Source of the DNA: Candidatus Hennigella equi
Lineage (GTDB): Bacteria > Bacillota_I > Bacilli_A > Mycoplasmatales > Mycoplasmoidaceae
Reading direction: 5' to 3'
Assembly: GCA_018064845.1 (NCBI GenBank)
Contig: JAGHUK010000005.1
Location: 1-53,435 of the forward strand
DNA length: 53,435 nt
Shown here: one piece after another, positions 10,495-20,501 of the stretch
Layout of the letters: each line of letters opens with the position of its first letter
How positions within the stretch are numbered: position 1 is the stretch's first letter
Notes under the pieces: model-generated
The model's database searches: none
The model's input: the letters and a program-made list of their open reading frames with translations, nothing else
What the model was told of the DNA's origin: nothing
Made by a program: the position numbers and the translations under genes

Positions 10495-11613
10495 ATGAGA
10501 AGTTTAATTGACATTAAAGATTTAACAACTGAAGAAATTGATAATTTAATTAAAAGAGCAATTGATATTATTAACCACAAAGAACAATATGCTCATGTTT
10601 GTGATGGTAAAAAAATTGCTACATTATTCTACGAACCATCAACAAGAACAAGATTAAGTTTTACATCAGCAATGCTAGAACTTGGTGGAACAGTAATTGG
10701 GTTTAGTGATGCTTCGTCTTCAAGCGTTGCTAAAGGTGAAAGTGTTGCAGATACTTGCAAAACTGTAAGTAACTTCGCCGATATTATTGCAATGCGTCAT
10801 CCAAAGGATGGATCAGCATTATCTGGTTCATTTGCAACAGATATTCCATTGATCAATGCTGGTGATGGTGTTCACTGTCACCCAACACAAACATTAACAG
10901 ACCTTTTAACTATCTACCGTGAAAAAGGTAGATTAGATAACCTAACTATAGGTATGTGTGGTGACCTTAAATATGGAAGAACGGTTCACTCACTAACAAT
11001 GGCAATGTCAAGATATAAAAACATTAAATTAGTTCTTATCTCTCCTGAAGAATTAAGAATGCCTTCACACGTTATACATGACATTATAAAAAAACACAAA
11101 ATGCCTTATAAGGAAGTAACTACTCTAGAAGGTAACTTAAAAGATCTAGACATTCTATATATGACAAGAATTCAAAGAGAAAGATTCTTTGATCCAAAAG
11201 AATATGAAAGATTAAAAGACAGTTATATCTTAACGGTAGATAAACTTAAAGAAGCTAAATCAGATATGTGTATTCTTCACCCACTTCCAAGAGTAAATGA
11301 AATTGAAACTGCAGTGGACAAAGATCCAAGAGCAGCATACTTTAGACAAACTCTTAATGGTAAATATATAAGAATGGCTCTTATTCTTCAATTACTAGAA
11401 TGGGCAAAACAAAAAGCTAAACGTGATTACTATTATGATGGTACTAAAGCTAGATATGATTTAGTATGTAAAAATCCTAGATGTATCTCAAGTATAGAAC
11501 AGGGGCATAAACACATCTTTGTACCAACAAGTAAAAAAGGTATTTGAAAATGTGTCTACTGCGAAATGGAAGTAGACTTGAGAAAGAAAAATCAAAACAA
11601 AAAAAGAGCATAA
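10495..11613 (+). CDS. pyrB: Aspartate carbamoyltransferase fused to a PyrI-type zinc domain
   Basis: Condenses carbamoyl phosphate with aspartate, the committed step of UMP synthesis. The catalytic part (about residues 1-305) has F-Y-E-P-S-T-R-T-R (45-53), HCHPTQ, and the HPLPRV loop. The protein is 372 residues, about 65 longer than a plain PyrB. The extension contains C325-x4-C330, then 22 residues and C353-x2-C356 in the contexts CKNPRCIS and KCVYCE. E. coli PyrI has the same spacing (Cys109, 114, 138, 141) and similar words (CPNSNCIS, KCKYCE). So only the zinc domain of the regulatory chain is present; its nucleotide-binding allosteric domain is missing. TGA at 11548-11550 (Trp351) must be read through to reach the second Cys pair. 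Last gene of the pyr operon. Confidence 0.93.
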
Positions 11614-11626
11614 GCTCTTTTTTTTG
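11601..11626. terminator. Bidirectional terminator between pyrB and a convergent lipoprotein gene
   Basis: AAAAAGAGC (11601-11609) pairs with GCTCTTTTT (11614-11622) around the pyrB stop codon, followed by more T. A-rich on the left and T-rich on the right, it can serve both converging genes. Confidence 0.85.
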
Positions 11627-11651
11627 TATTTTTTCATAAATTTCATTTATT

Positions 11652-12722
11652 CTACAAACAGAAGCAGGGAGCAAGACTGTTAGCTCCCATGTAGACAACA
11701 CTAAATCCACCATGAGCACCGCTACGAACCACCTCTCAGGCAGTAGAAGTAGATTGAGTGGAAGGAGAGGATAATCAGGAGTAGCCACCATGGTTGTTTA
11801 ATTCATCATCAAAACCAGCATAACTATATATTGTGTCCTTATATTTAGTAATTATGTTAGTACCCTCAGTAATTTTTTGATCAGAATCTCTAACTACTTG
11901 TGTTTTAATTCTGTCTGCATTAGTAATCGTAATTTCACTATAATATTTATAACCTTTTGTTAATGTTTCCTTAACATCATCTGATGTGATTCTTGGGTAA
12001 ATTTCTTTATGTGTTGGCAAAAACACTTTACTAAAATATTCTGTGTCTGTTGTAACGCCAGAAGATCAAGAAGTCGTTGTTGTTGCAACATAATGCTTAG
12101 TCATTTTAACTGCATTTTGTAAATCGCGTGGCAACATAGAGAACACGGATTTACCTTTAAATGGTGTTGGATTGTTTTTTTCAAATCAAACTGCACATTC
12201 ATCACCTTCACCATTTAAGTTTTGTTGTATTGATGCAGTTGTATAATCCAAATTTGAATTGTCTTTCTCTTCCTTTTCCGTATCATTTCATTGGCAAGCA
12301 AGGGATTTGCCATTAGCATCAGAAATAAGGTTAGAAAATTCAAAAGTAAGTGCTGCTTTCTTATTGTCTCCAAACATATTCACTTGATAGTGAGTTGCGT
12401 CATCGGAAGATGTCCCTACAACTTTAACAATGTGTTTTTGGTTGTTAATTATAACTTGTCTTTCGGCACCAATAAATTTAGACATCATTAGCGGAATTTC
12501 ACCATTGATTGTAAGTGAGTTACAAAATTCTGTTTCAGAAATGTCACCATTTTCAAGTGCTACACATTTTTCATTGAGATATGTCCAATCGCATGTTTCA
12601 AATGGTTGATAAGATGGTTCTGGTTCGGGTTGGGGTTCGGGTTTTTTACCACAACCAATTAAAACAATTGTTGGTGCAAGCACTGTTAATGTTATAGGGA
12701 ATAAAATAAATTTTCTTTTCAT
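11652..12722 (-). CDS. Lipoprotein with C-terminal DUF6273-like domain
   Basis: 356-residue surface lipoprotein. A signal peptide ends in VLIGC (lipobox Cys), followed by a Pro/Glu-rich spacer (PEPQPEPEP). The C-terminal half has FSMLPRDL, an FLPTHKEIYP segment, then S-W-L-S-S-P and G-G-F-S-V-V-Y and ends A-P-C-F-C-L. This order (LP..L, LP..E, W..SP, late R/APCFC) resembles the DUF6273 domain seen on Firmicute surface proteins; the function is unknown. The lipoprotein at 50520-52166 ends in the nearly identical A-P-C-F-C-I. It begins six bases after the GMP reductase-like gene, with no Shine-Dalgarno, so it is likely cotranscribed. Three TGA codons are read as Trp. Confidence 0.87.
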
Positions 12723-12728
12723 AATTTA

Positions 12729-13844
12729 TTATCTGTTATAAGAATTTTGCGCTTCAGTTGTCATTAAACGATATTCATCAAACTCTTTAACATCTTTTAA
12801 TGTTCTGCATTCTGTATAGCTCATTGCGGAAGTGAAGTAAGCTATAAAGTTTTCTGTTCATCCCTCAATAGTATATGAAATAGGAATTTCTTTTACTACA
12901 CCTTCAGATGTTTTAAATAAACAGTTTTCAATACAATTTGCACTAGCAATTTCTTTTTGCGCTTTCTTTGTGCTCATTCCATAGAATACTTTCTTATAGT
13001 CAAATAAGTCTGGTCTAAATAAGAAATTATCATGCTTATCAATATTGTGTCAATTAGCTTTTAAGTCTTCATCAGCTTTTAATTTTGACCATCTTTCTCC
13101 CGGAGCTTCTCAAGCTTGACTAAAAATTCTACCACACATTACATAATCAGCACCCAAGAATAAAGCTTTAATGATGTAATCATAGTTCTTCATTCCACCA
13201 TCAGCAACTATCATTGCAGGTTTAGGTGATTTGTTTAATAGGTAAGATTGCATCATTTGTTTTTGAATCTTCTTGCATCCAAGAATTAAACTTCCCATTG
13301 GATAGAAGATTCCTGTGTTAGATGCGGTTAAACAACCAGAACCGCCACCAATGCCAACTCTAATGAAGTCTGCACCAGCTTCAGATAAATATCTGAATGT
13401 TATAGGGTTTGCAATATTACCACACATGATCACAATCTTATTCTTATAAATTTTTCTAAGATTTCTAATTGTGTCTTGCATTGACTTCATATGTCCGTTT
13501 GCAATATCAATTAAAATTCCAAACTTTTTAAGCTTTTTTAATTTGGCTGCATTTTTAATAAAATAATTATTTGCTTCTGACAAACTAATGGCAATCATAT
13601 ATTTTGTCATTAATTTAAGTCTTTTTTGAAAATTAATGTTTCTCGGAATAATAACGTTAATTTTATTTTTAGTATATATTTCTGCTGATTCTTCATCTAC
13701 TACTGAGCTCATTGGTGCAGTAAATAAAGGAAGCATCTTATTAATGTATGGATTACATTCTGATCTAGAGTTGATAGTAGTAAATGGTTTAGGGTAGATT
13801 GCTACTTCTCTAATCCCAAACAATTTTGTATCTTTATAGCTCAT
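12729..13844 (-). CDS. GMP reductase / IMP dehydrogenase family enzyme
   Basis: TIM-barrel nucleotide oxidoreductase of 371 residues. Visible blocks: LFTAPMSSVVDEESAEIY near the N terminus, a glycine loop GIGGGSGCLTASNTGI holding the likely catalytic Cys, PAMIVADGGMKNYDYIIKAL, GADYVMCGRIF and a C-terminal YFTSAMSYTECRT. The two CBS domains of typical IMPDH (about 490 residues) are absent, and the length is closer to GMP reductase, which converts GMP to IMP. IMPDH without CBS cannot be excluded from sequence alone. The frame needs TGA as Trp (for example right after R-I-F-S-Q-A). A Shine-Dalgarno AAGGAG precedes the ATG. Divergent from the F420 ligase-like gene. Confidence 0.85.
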
Positions 13845-13879
13845 TTATATTCTCCTTAAAGTTAGGTATCTCAACCACT

Positions 13880-13898
13880 CGTTAATTATACATTAACG
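13880..13898. promoter_or_regulatory. Operator-like palindrome between divergent genes
   Basis: CGTTAAT (13880-13886) and ATTAACG (13892-13898) form a perfect 7-5-7 inverted repeat. It contains the minus-strand TATAAT (13885-13890) that would serve as -10 for the GMP reductase-like gene. The F420 ligase-like gene has its own TATAAT at 13926-13931 and Shine-Dalgarno AAGGAG before 13957. The shape is that of a dimeric repressor site. Confidence 0.5.
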
Positions 13899-13956
13899 AC
13901 ATAAATAAACCCAACAAAAAAGAATTATAATAATTTAGTATTTTAAGGAGTTCAAA

Positions 13957-15138
13957 ATGAAAGATTTTGGAGTTATATCTAGAGGGCTTGTAATGCCCCT
14001 AGTTCAAGATGGAGATGATCTTGCAAAAATCGTTTCCAACCAAGTTATTAAATTACATAAGAAACGTGCAATAGAATTACAAACTAAAGATGTTTTAGCT
14101 ATTACTGAATCAGTAGTTGCAAGAACACAAGGCAACTATGCTAAATTGTCTGATATTAGTGACTGTGTTTACAATAAATACAAAAACCAAGAAATCGGTA
14201 TTTGCTTTCCTATCTTATCTAGAAATAGATTTGTTAATTTATTAAAAGGTTTAACAAAACATGCTAAAAAGGTTTATTTGCAATTATCCTTCCCTGCTGA
14301 TGAAGTAGGAAACCACTTCATAACTGAACAACAATTATTTGATAAGAGAATCGGAATGGATGATTCATTCAATGAAAAAGAATTTAGAAAAATCTTTCCT
14401 AATATCAAACATAAATTTACTGGCATAGACTATATTAGTCTATACAAACAAGCTGTTGGTTCAAAATGCCAAATAATTTTAAGCAACAATCCTTGTGAGT
14501 TATTGAAATATACAAAGAATATTATTTGTGCTAATATTCATGATCGTTTCATTACTAAGGCCATGATTCTTAAAAAAGATCCAAAAGCTAATGTTATGTT
14601 ACTTAGTGATATCCTAACAAAACCAAATAAGGGTTCTGGTTTCAATAAGGATTACGGTATCCTAGGATCTAACTTCTCTACTGATAACAAAATTAAATTG
14701 TTCCCAAGAAACTGTTTTGAATTTGTTAAGAAGGTTCAAAGCCTTATATATAAAGGAACGGGTGTAAAAATTGAAGTTATGGTTTATGGGGATGGAGCCT
14801 TCAAAGATCCAGTAGGAAAAATTTGAGAATTGGCCGACCCCGTTGTTTCTCCTGGTTATACATCTGGTTTAATCGGAACTCCAAATGAATTAAAACTAAA
14901 AATGTACATTGATAATGCTAAGAACCAAAAGAACAAAGATAAGTTGTTAAAAGAAGTAACTGGCAATATCAGACATAAAGGAAAGAATCTTGTTGGCACA
15001 AAAACAGCATTAGGTACAACACCAAGACAATTAACAGATTTATTAGGAAGCCTTTCAGACTTAACAAGTGGTTCTGGTGATAAAGGTACTCCAGTTGTCT
15101 TAATTCAAAACTATTTCAAGAACTATACTGATAAATAA
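13957..15138 (+). CDS. F420-0:gamma-glutamyl ligase-like protein (CofE family)
   Basis: 393-residue cytosolic protein. Features resembling the CofE fold family are the segment ALQTKDVLAITESVVAR (family members read like D-V-L-V-V-T-x-K-I-V-S-K), the following G-N-Y-A, acidic LQLSFPADEVGN and the V-M-V-Y-G-D-G-A-F-K-D-P-V motif before one TGA-coded Trp. CofE adds glutamates to the deazaflavin F420, but mycoplasmas are not known to make F420 and no other cof gene is in this window. The substrate is therefore unknown; related proteins in non-F420 Firmicutes carry the same annotation. The long C-terminal tail (about 100 residues, Lys/Asn-rich) is not part of the core I recognise. Confidence 0.68.
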
Positions 15139-15162
15139 AAAAGAGGTAAACCTCTTTTTTTA
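15137..15162. terminator. Bidirectional terminator between convergent genes
   Basis: AAAAAAGAGG (15137-15146), loop TAAA and CCTCTTTTTT (15151-15160). It serves the F420 ligase-like gene on plus and arcC on minus, whose stop codon overlaps the right arm. Confidence 0.85.
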
Positions 15163-16092
15163 TTTTGTAATAATGGTTCCGGCTTTGCCTTTAATTGCAT
15201 CTGGTAAATCAGATAGACAAGCAATAATAGCTTTTCTCTTGTCACCTTTATTAACAAAGTCAACAGCAGCTTGAACTTTTGGTAACATACTTCCAGTGCC
15301 AAATTCTTTGCCTTCAATATACTTTTGAATTTGCTTTACATTAACATCTCTTAATGATTGTTCTTTATTTGTTCCATAATTGATAAATACGTTAGGAACA
15401 TTTGTTAAGATTACTAAAATGTTAGCATCTAATTGGTCTGCTATCATTGAAGCCACATAATCCTTATCAATTACACCATCAACAAATTTATATTGTTTAT
15501 CTTCAACGATTGTTGGGATTCCTCCCCCACCACCACAAATAACTACTTTATGATGTTCTACTGCTGAAGCAACAGCATCAAAGTTCATTAATGTTATTGG
15601 TTTAGGACTAGGAACTACTCTACGATATCCTTTATTAGCAATATGAGTAATAGTTGATCCTAAAGGATTACGTTGAATCGCTTCTTCTTCTGTTTTATAG
15701 AATGGACCAACGGGTTTTGTTGGTTTTTTAAATGCGGGGTCATTCTTATCAACTATAGTTTGAGTTAAGAAATAAATAACTTCTTTTGTTATCCCTTCTT
15801 TTATTAACTCATTAACTAAAGCGTTGTGAATGTGTAAACCGATATATCCTTGACTCATTGCTCCAGATTCTGCAAATGGCATTGATGGAATTTTATCATC
15901 AATATGATGAGCCACATTGAATGCATTGAAAATAGCACCAACTTGTGGTCCATTACCGTGCCCAATAACTACATCATTACCTAATTTAACTAATTGTGTA
16001 ATAACTTTAGCAGGTTCTTGAATTTTAACAATTTGTTCAGATGGGGTATCGCCTAAAGCGTTACCACCTAATGCTATTACTATACGAGACAT
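15160..16092 (-). CDS. arcC: Carbamate kinase
   Basis: Last enzyme of the arginine deiminase pathway: carbamoyl phosphate plus ADP gives ATP, CO2 and NH3. 310 residues, standard length. N-terminal RIVIALGGNALG and GHGNGPQVG, the central VICGGGGGIP, DKDYVASMIADQL and the late GTGSMLPKVQAAVDF are all carbamate kinase signatures. Its ATG overlaps the argF stop by one base (TAATG), so the two are translationally coupled. It competes with PyrB for carbamoyl phosphate. Confidence 0.96.
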   Translation of the reverse strand: MSRIVIALGGNALGDTPSEQIVKIQEPAKVITQLVKLGNDVVIGHGNGPQVGAIFNAFNVAHHIDDKIPSMPFAESGAMSQGYIGLHIHNALVNELIKEGITKEVIYFLTQTIVDKNDPAFKKPTKPVGPFYKTEEEAIQRNPLGSTITHIANKGYRRVVPSPKPITLMNFDAVASAVEHHKVVICGGGGGIPTIVEDKQYKFVDGVIDKDYVASMIADQLDANILVILTNVPNVFINYGTNKEQSLRDVNVKQIQKYIEGKEFGTGSMLPKVQAAVDFVNKGDKRKAIIACLSDLPDAIKGKAGTIITK

Positions 16093-17120
16093 TAAATACC
16101 TATTGTTGCTAAGATAATAGCTTTAATTGAGTGTAATCTGTTTTCTGCTTCATCAAAAACAAATGAGAAACGAGAATTAAATACTTCGTCAGTTACTTCT
16201 AGTTCACCATTTTTAACTTGTGGGTATTTTTTACCAAATTGTTTTGCAACTTCTCTACCCACATCTGTGTCTAGGCCGTGATATGATGGTAAACAGTGCA
16301 TGAAGATAGGACCTAATTTAGCTGTCTTTTCAGCATGTAACATTGTTTCCATATCAACTTGGAATGGACGCATTAATTTAATACGTTCATCTCAAACTTT
16401 GAAGTCTTCACCCATAGAAACTCAAATATCAGTATAAATAACATTTGCACCTTCTACAGCTTTCATCTTGTCTTCTGTGAATGAAATTGTTCCACCAGAA
16501 TCTTTACATCATCTCTTACATTGATCAATTAATTCTTTCTTTGGTCAGAATTTCTTTGGACCACATAAAACGTAGTGTAATCCTAATTTAGCACAAGTAA
16601 CCATTAATGAGTTACCCATATTAAATCTACCATCACCTAAGAATACTAATTTGATTCCTTTAAGGAAACCAAATCATTCCTTAATTGTCATCATGTCAGC
16701 AATCATTTGTGTTGGGTGAGATTCGTCAGTTAAACCATTTCAAACAGGTACTGTTGCATATTTAGCTAATTCTTCAACATCTGATTGTTTGAATCCACGG
16801 AATTCAATACCATCATAGAATCTTGATAGAACTTGTGCTGTATCTGCTACTGATTCTTTCTTACCAAATTGGCTTGAACTAGAATCTAGGTAAGTACAAC
16901 CCATTCCTAATTCAAATGCAGCTGTTTCAAATGAACATCTTGTACGTGTAGATGTTTTTTGAAACATAATACAGATAGATTTTCCTTTTAATCTCTCTGT
17001 CATTACACCAGTATGATTTTGTTTTTTTAAGTGAATACTTAAATCAATTAAGTAATTTAATTCATCTGGTCTAAAATCACTGATCTTTAAAAGATCTCTT
17101 GCTCTTAAGTTATATGCCAT
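16092..17120 (-). CDS. argF: Ornithine carbamoyltransferase, catabolic
   Basis: Second step of the arginine deiminase pathway: phosphorolysis of citrulline to ornithine and carbamoyl phosphate (also called ArcB). 342 residues. The carbamoyl phosphate site [12 protein letters not shown] is at about 53-64, followed by [11 protein letters not shown] and the HCLP loop near the C terminus. Several Trp are TGA, which breaks the frame under the standard code. Lies between arcA and arcC. With no carAB visible, it is the likely source of carbamoyl phosphate for the pyr operon. Confidence 0.95.
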
Positions 17121-17134
17121 AATTTATTTCTTCC

Positions 17135-18439
17135 TTATTGTTGTTCGTCTAAATCGTCTTTTATGTGTTTTTTGTGTCTTTTCAAGAATTTAATTCTTGC
17201 AGCGGCTGCACCACTAAATGCATTGAATGAAATTGGCTCACGGTATAGAGGCATAGACATACATCTAGCTGAACCCATTCCTAATGATAATTGGTTACCA
17301 TCAAATGTTAATACTTCAACTCCAGCATTTCTTAATGCTTGAACTGTTCTTACGTTTCTGTCATAACCAATTACTAATCCTGGTTTAATTACTAAGAAGT
17401 TAGTTGCATCGAAGTGCGTTTCAATATCAACCTTTTCTTGACTGTAGTTATCAGCTACAGGAATAAGTGTTGGTCTTACATGAATAATTGATTCAATCAT
17501 GTCTTCTAGAGTTGTATTGTGTTCAACCATTCTTAACTTCTTTTGAGTTAAATCAATTTTTCAGAATTTTAATGCTTGCGCAATGTTTGGTGAATACAAG
17601 AACTTGTTGTGATCAACCATTGTTAATCATGTATCTAGGTGCATTAAGTTTCATTTATGTGGAACATTAACACCAATGATTGTGTCGAAGTCAGCTCCCT
17701 TTTCTTTTTGTATCATTCTAGCCACTTCCATAATAGATTCTTTTTGAGTTCTATCAGAAACACCAATAACTAATGTTTTGTTGTTGTAAATGAATACATC
17801 GCCACCTTCAATAGTCGCTTTAGTCTTTTGACTATCATAGTAGATAGGAGTGTGTTTATATACCGGATGGAATTTAAACACTAAACGACTAAAGATTGTT
17901 TCTCTTTGTCTTGTTTTATATTTCATTTGTGATAAGATAACTCCGTTACCTACTGAAGAGAAATTATCACGTGTGAAATATAGGTTTGGCATTGGTTGGG
18001 TTACAAGCACATCTCTTGCAAGGCTTATTCCTAAATCAAATTTAGTAATACCTTTGATCATTGCTTCAAACATGCCTCTTACACTTCTCTTAGATAGGAA
18101 GTTAAAGATTTTCATTTGAATCAATGGATTTGTTACTCCTGACTCATCAACAAATTGATGGATGAAATTAAGCTTGTCTTGTTTTTCCATTGCTCTTCAT
18201 GTTTCAACTAGTAAATCTTCAAGATATACAACATCTACTCCATTTTCTCTTAGAATTTTGGTAAATTCATCGTGTTCTCTACCAGCTCTTTTTCAGTCTA
18301 GGATAGCAGAGAATAGCAATTCTTCCATATTACTTGGTGAAATATGAGATAATTCTTCACCAGGTCTTTTAACTAATACAGTTTTTAGTCTACCAATCTC
18401 ACTAAAAACTTGAATAGGTGATTGTCTTTTAATGAACAT
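17135..18439 (-). CDS. arcA: Arginine deiminase
   Basis: Hydrolyses arginine to citrulline and ammonia, starting the ATP-yielding arginine pathway. 434 residues. N-terminal [14 protein letters not shown], the [11 protein letters not shown] loop (catalytic Asp region), the [11 protein letters not shown] strand and the catalytic Cys in [11 protein letters not shown] near the C terminus are all present. The ATG at 18439 begins [17 protein letters not shown], matching the family N terminus; a purine-rich AAGAGA lies upstream and a minus-strand TATAAT is at 18462-18467, so this is the first gene of the arc operon. TGA is read as Trp at several places. argF follows after 14 bases. Confidence 0.96.
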
Positions 18440-18480
18440 ATTCGTCTCTTTTCTTTTTTATATTATAAATCAAATATAAG

Positions 18481-18507
18481 AAAAAGATAGACTATGTCTA
18501 TCTTTTT
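18481..18507 (-). terminator. Terminator after uvrB
   Basis: AAAAAGATAGAC and its exact reverse complement flank a three-base loop (18481-18507). On the minus strand it directly follows the uvrB stop and precedes the arcA promoter. Confidence 0.8.
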
Positions 18508-20500
18508 ATTTTAGTTTGCTTTCTAACTCAATTATTAGGTCACGGTAGTGGGCTGCAAGTTCATATTCTTGGTTCTTTGCTGCCTCATTCATTTTCTTAC
18601 GTAATGTTTTAATGGCTCTAGAACCAGATTTTTCATTGACCTTAGCGTTTTTATTAAAAATAGCTTCAAGAGCTTTAGCATCTGATTTACCATGCAAATC
18701 TTCTCTGATTGGTTTGACAATGGTATGTGGAGTTATATGATGTTTTTTGTTAAATTCTAATTGAATTTTTCTTCTACGATTTGTTTCATTAATAGCGTCA
18801 AGTAACGCATCATTAACATTGTCTGCAAACAACAAAACGTGAGCATTTTTATTTCTTGCTGTTCTACCAAAAGTTTGAATTAATGCATCTCTAGATCTAA
18901 AAATACCAGGCTTATCAGCATCAAAAATAACAGCACAAGATACTTCAGGCACATCCAAGCCTTCCTTTAATAGATTGATACCTACAACTACGTCATAAAT
19001 ACCTTTTCTAAGTGCATTAATAACTTTATCTCTTTCAAAAGTTTTTAATTCATTATGTAAATATGCAACTTTATATTTCTTTTCTTTTAAGAACTTAGTT
19101 AAATTTTCAGCCATCTTAATAGTTAAAACAGTAACTATAGTTCTTTCATTTCTTTTTATTTGTGCGTCTAACTCTTCGCATAAAGAGATAATTTGGTTTG
19201 TGCTTGGTTTAATTTGGATAATAGGGTCAACCAAACCTGTTGGTCTAACGATTTGTTCAACAATTAAATTATTAGATTTTTTCTTTTCGTAGTCCCCGGG
19301 CGTTGCTGAAACATATATAGCTTGTTTGACTCTTGATTCAAACTCATTAAAGTTAAGTGGTCTATTATCAAGTGCTGATGGTAATCTAAAACCATAATCT
19401 ACAAGAGTTTGTTTTCTGCTTCTATCACCAAAATACATTCCTTTAATTTGAGGAATTGTCATGTGAGCTTCATCAACAACCAATAATCAATCATCACCCA
19501 AATAATCAAAAATAGTGTATGGGGTTGAACCTGGTTTTCTTAACTCTAAATGCATTGCATAGTTTTCAATACCGGGACAAAAACCAGTTTCAGATAATGT
19601 TTCTATATCTCTATTGGTTCTTTCTGTAATACGTTGATGCTCTAATAACTTGTCGTGTTTTTTAAAATATGCTTGTCTTTCTTTTAATTCATTAGCTATA
19701 TTAGCTAATGATTTTTCAAACATGCTTGAATCAGCAACATATTCGTTAGCTGGATAAATAACATATGCTTTCCAAATTTCTTTAACAGTGTTGTTGTTAA
19801 CATCCATTTTAGCAATTTGTTCAATTTCATTACCAAAGAAAGAAATTCTAATCTTTTCTTGATTATTACTTCCTTCCATTATTTCAACAACATCACCCTT
19901 TACTTTAAAACAACCAGGTTCTAAATTAACATCGTTTCGTTTGTATGCTAAACGAACTAAATCATATTGAAGTTGTTTTAAATTGTAGTTAGCTCCTGTA
20001 TTTAGAATAATTCTAAATTTATCAAATACTTTTGGATCTACGGCTGGATAAATAGCAGCAACTGATGCAACAACAATAACTTTTTCTTCAGTTGATAAAG
20101 ATTGAATTGTAGACAATCTTAACATTTCAATTTCTTGATTTACCTTAGAAGATTTTTCAATATATGTATCAGAGGATGGTAAATAGGCTTCTGGTTGATA
20201 GAAGTCAAAATAAGAAATGTAATATTCAACTTTATTATTTTTAAATAATTCTTTTAATTCAGAATAAAGTTGTCCGGCTAATGTTTTGTTGTGAACAACA
20301 ATAAGTGTTTTCTTTTGTGTCTTAGCAATAACGTTAGCTATGGTAAAAGTTTTACCAGTTCCTGTTGCACCTAATAAAACCTGATGTTTAACACCTTTAT
20401 TTAAATTAGCAACTAGCTTATTAATAGCTTGTTGTTGGTCACCTTTGGGTGTCATTTCAGTTGTTAATTCAAATTTCTTTTTAGATTGTTGAACTTTCAT
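18506..20500 (-). CDS. uvrB: Excinuclease ABC subunit B
   Basis: Damage-verifying helicase-like subunit of nucleotide excision repair. 664 residues. Walker [11 protein letters not shown] near residue 46, the beta-hairpin region with [18 protein letters not shown] box [11 protein letters not shown], helicase motifs [13 protein letters not shown] and QTFGRTARN, and a C-terminal UVR domain ([19 protein letters not shown]) that contacts UvrC. The frame crosses a TGA-coded Trp just before LLVVDEAH. It starts one base after secA ends. uvrA and uvrC are not in this window. Confidence 0.96.
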
Positions 20501-20501
20501 A

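Noticed and set aside
13957-15138. A working F420 biosynthesis pathway
   Set aside because: No other cof/fbi gene is seen in the window and the family member alone does not imply F420.
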